From contig JABBBF010000084.1 of NCBI GenBank assembly GCA_018607545.1, forward strand, positions 1-16,064: a DNA stretch of 16,064 bases. The letters are read 5' to 3'. Source of the DNA: SAR92 clade bacterium (GTDB lineage: Bacteria; Pseudomonadota; Gammaproteobacteria; Pseudomonadales; Porticoccaceae). Positions 13,375-16,064 of the stretch are shown here, piece by piece. The notes below the pieces were generated by a model, which saw only the letters and a program-made list of their open reading frames with translations, was not told where the DNA came from and did not search any database. Numbering within the stretch: the stretch's first letter is position 1; each line of letters begins with the position of its first letter. The position numbers and the translations under genes were made by a program.

Positions 13375-15081
13375 ATGAATACAGAAAATAATAAAACTAT
13401 CCTCGGGCACCCTCGAGGTCTATTAATTTTATTTCTTACCGAGATGTGGGAGCGTTTCTCTTACTACGGCATGCGCGGCCTGTTGATTGTCTATCTCACG
13501 CAACATTTTTTGTTTTCAGACGAAAAGTCCAGCCTGATCTACGGCGCCTACACGGCACTTGTCTATGTGATGACGATTATTGGTGGCTCTCTGGCTGATC
13601 GCTACCTGGGCGCGCGCAAGGCAGTTACCTTTGGTGCCATACTCTTAACCCTTGGGCACTTTGGTATGAGCTTTGAGGGGGAGGGTTCCAGGCAGCTGGT
13701 AACCTATGCTGACAGCCAGTACCAGATAAAGCTCGATGCCCGCGGTGGTGATGCCCGTCAGCAGATTGTGACTGGTCAGGGGATTTCCTATATCCACTTC
13801 ACCGAAACCAGTATGGAGATTGCCGAGCCTGAGATTGTCGGTCTGCCTGCCAGTATTGCGCGGGATCAATTATCTATCAGTGTCGAGCGCGAAGAGTTCT
13901 ACCTGAATATTCTCTACCTCTCTCTGGCGCTACTGATTGCCGGAGTGGGTTTTTTAAAGGCCAATATCTCCACCATAGTTGGGTCACTCTATGGCTTTGG
14001 TGATTCGCGGCGGGATTCCGGATTTACGATTTTCTATATGGGTATCAATATAGGTGCATTTCTGGCATCAATATTCTGTGGTTACCTGGGTATTGTTCAC
14101 GGCTGGAAATACGGGTTTGGTCTCGCCGGTGTAGGTATGCTACTGGGGCTGATTATCTTTCTCTCCTGCCAGCATTGGTTGCAGGGTAAGGCCGAGCCGC
14201 CCTCAGTTGAAAAGCTTAAAGAAAAAGTATTTCTGTTTATTAACCTGGAGTGGTTCTGCTATTTGATTGGCTTGGGGATTATTGTTGTCTCTATGTTGCT
14301 GGTAATGAATGAAGAGTTGGTAGGCGGTATATTGGGTCCTCTGGGTATTCTGATGTTTGTTCTGCTGGTCAGCTATGCCTTTACCCAGCTTAAAGGGGAT
14401 GAGCGCTCGCGAATGCTGGCGGCAATCTACTTTATATTGGCACAGATTCCTTTCTGGGCCCTCTTTGAACAGGCTGGCTCCTCCCTGAATCTTTTGACGG
14501 TTCGATTAGTTGATCGTGAGATTCTCGGCTGGTCGGTACCCGGCCCGGTCTTTCAGTCTCTCAATGCTGGTTTTATCTTTCTCTTTGCGCCATTAATAGC
14601 CTGGCTGTGGATCTGGCTGGCCCGGCGTAAATTAAATCCCTCCACGGCGGTTAAGTTTGCCTTGGGTGTGGCCATGGCCGGTTTGGGGTTTTTAGTGCTT
14701 GTCGCCGGTATGAAAAGTTCTGGTGCTGTGGGTCTGACACCGGTGATATTTATCTTTGCAATTTATTGGATTCATACCATGGGTGAGCTGCTGGTATCGC
14801 CTGTTGGTTTATCCGCAGTGACCAAGTTGGCACCGGTGCGGGTTGTCGGTATGACAATGGGTGCCTGGTTCCTCTATTCAGGTCTATCCAACTACCTGGC
14901 GGGGGTGATAGCGCGGACCACAGGTGCGGAGACTATTGGCGGGCAGATGACCAATGTAGCAGTGGCCAAGGCAGGGTATATCCAGGTCTATTCCCAGGTA
15001 GGGTATATAGCTCTGGGTATTGCACTGCTGATGCTATTGTTATCACCAGTTATCAGCAAGATGATGCGCGGTGCCGACTAG
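13375..15081 (+). CDS. POT/PTR-family proton-coupled peptide transporter with soluble insertion
   Basis: A 568-residue MFS transporter of the POT (PTR2) family, which imports di- and tripeptides with protons across the inner membrane. Signatures are E23-x-x-E26-R27-F in TM1 (EMWERFSYYGMRG), GGSLADRYLGARK (70-82), K195 in GFLKANIST of TM4, FYMGINIGAFL (220-230) and WALFEQAGSSL. Between TM3 and TM4, residues about 101-173 form a polar, beta-rich insertion of some 70 residues that is absent from the standard bacterial POT fold. It is expected on the periplasmic side by counting helices, though I have not modelled the topology. An AGGAAA ribosome site precedes the ATG. The stop codon lies in a 14-bp tandem repeat. 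Sitting among acyl-CoA genes, its link to them is unclear. Confidence 0.9.
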   Translation: MNTENNKTILGHPRGLLILFLTEMWERFSYYGMRGLLIVYLTQHFLFSDEKSSLIYGAYTALVYVMTIIGGSLADRYLGARKAVTFGAILLTLGHFGMSFEGEGSRQLVTYADSQYQIKLDARGGDARQQIVTGQGISYIHFTETSMEIAEPEIVGLPASIARDQLSISVEREEFYLNILYLSLALLIAGVGFLKANISTIVGSLYGFGDSRRDSGFTIFYMGINIGAFLASIFCGYLGIVHGWKYGFGLAGVGMLLGLIIFLSCQHWLQGKAEPPSVEKLKEKVFLFINLEWFCYLIGLGIIVVSMLLVMNEELVGGILGPLGILMFVLLVSYAFTQLKGDERSRMLAAIYFILAQIPFWALFEQAGSSLNLLTVRLVDREILGWSVPGPVFQSLNAGFIFLFAPLIAWLWIWLARRKLNPSTAVKFALGVAMAGLGFLVLVAGMKSSGAVGLTPVIFIFAIYWIHTMGELLVSPVGLSAVTKLAPVRVVGMTMGAWFLYSGLSNYLAGVIARTTGAETIGGQMTNVAVAKAGYIQVYSQVGYIALGIALLMLLLSPVISKMMRGAD

Positions 15082-15140
15082 AATGTGCCGACTAGAATGT
15101 GCCGACTAGAATGTGCCGACTATAAGGCGCCGACTAAAAA
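15071..15140 (+). repeat. 14-bp tandem repeat spanning the POT transporter stop codon (about 5 copies)
   Basis: Three exact copies of GTGCCGACTAGAAT (15071-15084, 15085-15098, 15099-15112) are followed by two diverged ones (15113-15126 and 15127-15140). The gene's TAG stop (15079-15081) is inside the first copy, so the last codons (GAD) are also repeat sequence. The TAG copies at 15079, 15093 and 15107 lie in three different frames, and TAA triplets appear in the diverged units. Confidence 0.92.
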
Positions 15141-15196
15141 TTAAAACGGAAAGTAATTAATATTAACCATCAAGTTCTTTATGGAGTGTATGCAAC

Positions 15197-15658
15197 ATGC
15201 CACAACTTATAAAAAAACAGGAAATCGATCAGTATATTGGCCATATCTGTGAGCCGACAGACTGGTTTGAAGTTACCCAGGATCAGGTCAATACCTTTGC
15301 CGACTGCACATTGGATCGGCAGTTTATTCATATAGATCCAGTGGCTGCCGCCCAGACGCCCTTTGGTGGCACTATTGCCCACGGATTCCTCACCCTGTCC
15401 ATGCTGTCGTATTTTGCCGAGAGCTTTAGCCTGCTAATCGAAGGCATCTATATGGGCGTTAACAAGGGCTTCGATAAGGTGCGCTTTGTGGCCCCTGTGC
15501 CGGTGGGTAGCAAAATCCGCGGTCATGCCACCATTCTCGATATCAATGAAAAACGTCCCGGTCAGTTTGATTTCAAAATTGAGGTGACAGTCGAAATTGA
15601 AGGGGTTGAAAAACCTGCTCTGGTCGCTGAATGGTTATCCGTTCAGATGGCGAAATAA
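15197..15658 (+). CDS. MaoC-like hotdog (R)-specific enoyl-CoA hydratase
   Basis: A 153-residue single hotdog-domain protein of the MaoC/NodN group. The hydratase signature is present: FADCTLDRQFIHIDPVAAA (34-52) with D40 and H45 at the five-residue spacing of the catalytic Asp/His pair of hydratase 2, then FGGTIAHGFLTLS (56-68). The usual Asn-Pro between the catalytic pair is replaced by Gln-Phe, as in NodN-like members. It would add water to a 2-enoyl-CoA to give the (R)-3-hydroxyacyl-CoA, following the dehydrogenases in this neighbourhood. GGAG lies 10 bases before the ATG. The SDR gene follows after 33 bases, so the two are likely co-transcribed. A binding-only or thioesterase role is less likely. 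Confidence 0.87.
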   Translation: MPQLIKKQEIDQYIGHICEPTDWFEVTQDQVNTFADCTLDRQFIHIDPVAAAQTPFGGTIAHGFLTLSMLSYFAESFSLLIEGIYMGVNKGFDKVRFVAPVPVGSKIRGHATILDINEKRPGQFDFKIEVTVEIEGVEKPALVAEWLSVQMAK

Positions 15659-15691
15659 AATAATAATCAGTCCCAATTTATGAGGTAAGAA

Positions 15692-16064
15692 ATGAGTATT
15701 AATTTTCAAGGTCAAGTAGCAATTGTCACCGGTGCAGGTAATGGTCTCGGTCGCTCCCATGCACTGGCGCTGGCAGAGCGCGGTGCCAAAGTTGTCGTCA
15801 ATGATCTCGGTGGAGCACGCGATGGTACCGGCGCTTCATCCGATGCGGCTATGGAAGTCGTCGGTCTTATTGAAGCTGCAGGCGGCGAAGCCTTTGCCCA
15901 CGGCGCCAATGTTGCCAATTTCGATGAAGTGCAAGATATGGTCGCCCAGGCTATGGCCAAGTGGGGGCGGGTTGATATCCTGATTAACAATGCCGGTATT
16001 TTGCGCGATAAGTCATTTGCCAAAATGGACCTGGCCGACTTCAAACTGGTGATGGATGTGCATC
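15692..16064 (+). CDS. SDR dehydrogenase, MFE-2-type (3R)-hydroxyacyl-CoA dehydrogenase (partial)
   Basis: The open frame runs off the window after 124 codons. It is a short-chain dehydrogenase: TGAGNGLG nucleotide loop (13-20), NDLGG after the second strand (37-41, with the acidic residue typical of NAD use) and NNAG (99-102) followed by ILRDKSFAKM. The NDLGG plus NNAGILRD(K)SFA combination is the hallmark of the dehydrogenase domain of peroxisomal multifunctional enzyme 2 (HSD17B4) and its bacterial relatives. These oxidise (3R)-hydroxyacyl-CoA. The catalytic Tyr-Lys lies beyond the window. A TGAGGT ribosome site is at 15681-15686. It follows the MaoC-like hydratase by 33 bases, giving two consecutive pathway steps. 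FabG-like function is the alternative. Confidence 0.9.
   Translation, partial: MSINFQGQVAIVTGAGNGLGRSHALALAERGAKVVVNDLGGARDGTGASSDAAMEVVGLIEAAGGEAFAHGANVANFDEVQDMVAQAMAKWGRVDILINNAGILRDKSFAKMDLADFKLVMDVH

Noticed and set aside
15071..15140. Possible CRISPR or integron-like array
   Set aside because: Units are 14 bp and head-to-tail with no spacers, and start inside a coding sequence; the same holds for the repeats at 1543-1584 and 8032-8075.

Overview
The window looks like chromosome from a marine-type gammaproteobacterium. Gene families, moderate base composition, GTG starts and short operonic gaps all fit a Cellvibrionales/Porticoccaceae/Spongiibacteraceae-like lineage, but this placement is inference from gene content and no rRNA is present. 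No tRNA, rRNA, CRISPR array, insertion sequence or phage gene was seen.

Region 1 (1-2400, + strand): the end of a respiratory nitrate reductase operon (narH tail, narJ, narI), then a stand-alone H-NOX haem NO sensor. Region 2 (2419-7695, - strand): metY (O-acetylhomoserine sulfhydrylase) lies downstream of a tight three-gene set that reads, in transcription order, gpgP-like phosphatase, gpgS (glucosyl-3-phosphoglycerate synthase), and a GH13 sucrose-phosphorylase-family enzyme best read as glucosylglycerate phosphorylase. Together these would make the compatible solute glucosylglycerate from NDP-glucose and 3-phosphoglycerate and recycle it to glucose-1-phosphate and glycerate. The 5' region of this operon carries a near-consensus sigma-54 -24/-12 promoter and a 15-bp dyad with the NtrC consensus (GCACC-N5-GGTGC). 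This suggests control by nitrogen limitation, which fits a nitrogen-free solute.

Region 3 (8065-16064): an acyl-CoA catabolism neighbourhood. A divergent SCP2 lipid-carrier gene (- strand) faces an ACAD10/11-type phosphotransferase. Then come a pair of acyl-CoA dehydrogenases that look like the catalytic and non-catalytic halves of a heteromer, a membrane-anchored HSL-type esterase, a POT-family peptide transporter with an extra soluble insertion, a MaoC-like hydratase, and the start of an SDR dehydrogenase very like the first domain of peroxisomal multifunctional enzyme 2. A plausible job is activation and beta-oxidation of hydroxylated, branched or sterol-like acyl chains.

A pattern that ordinary annotation does not explain is that three unrelated genes (narI, the SCP2 gene and the POT gene) end inside short tandem repeats of 14, 11 and 14 nt. 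Each repeat starts at or just before the stop codon and carries copies of the stop triplet into the 3' flank. Both periods equal 2 modulo 3, so successive copies put stops in all three reading frames.
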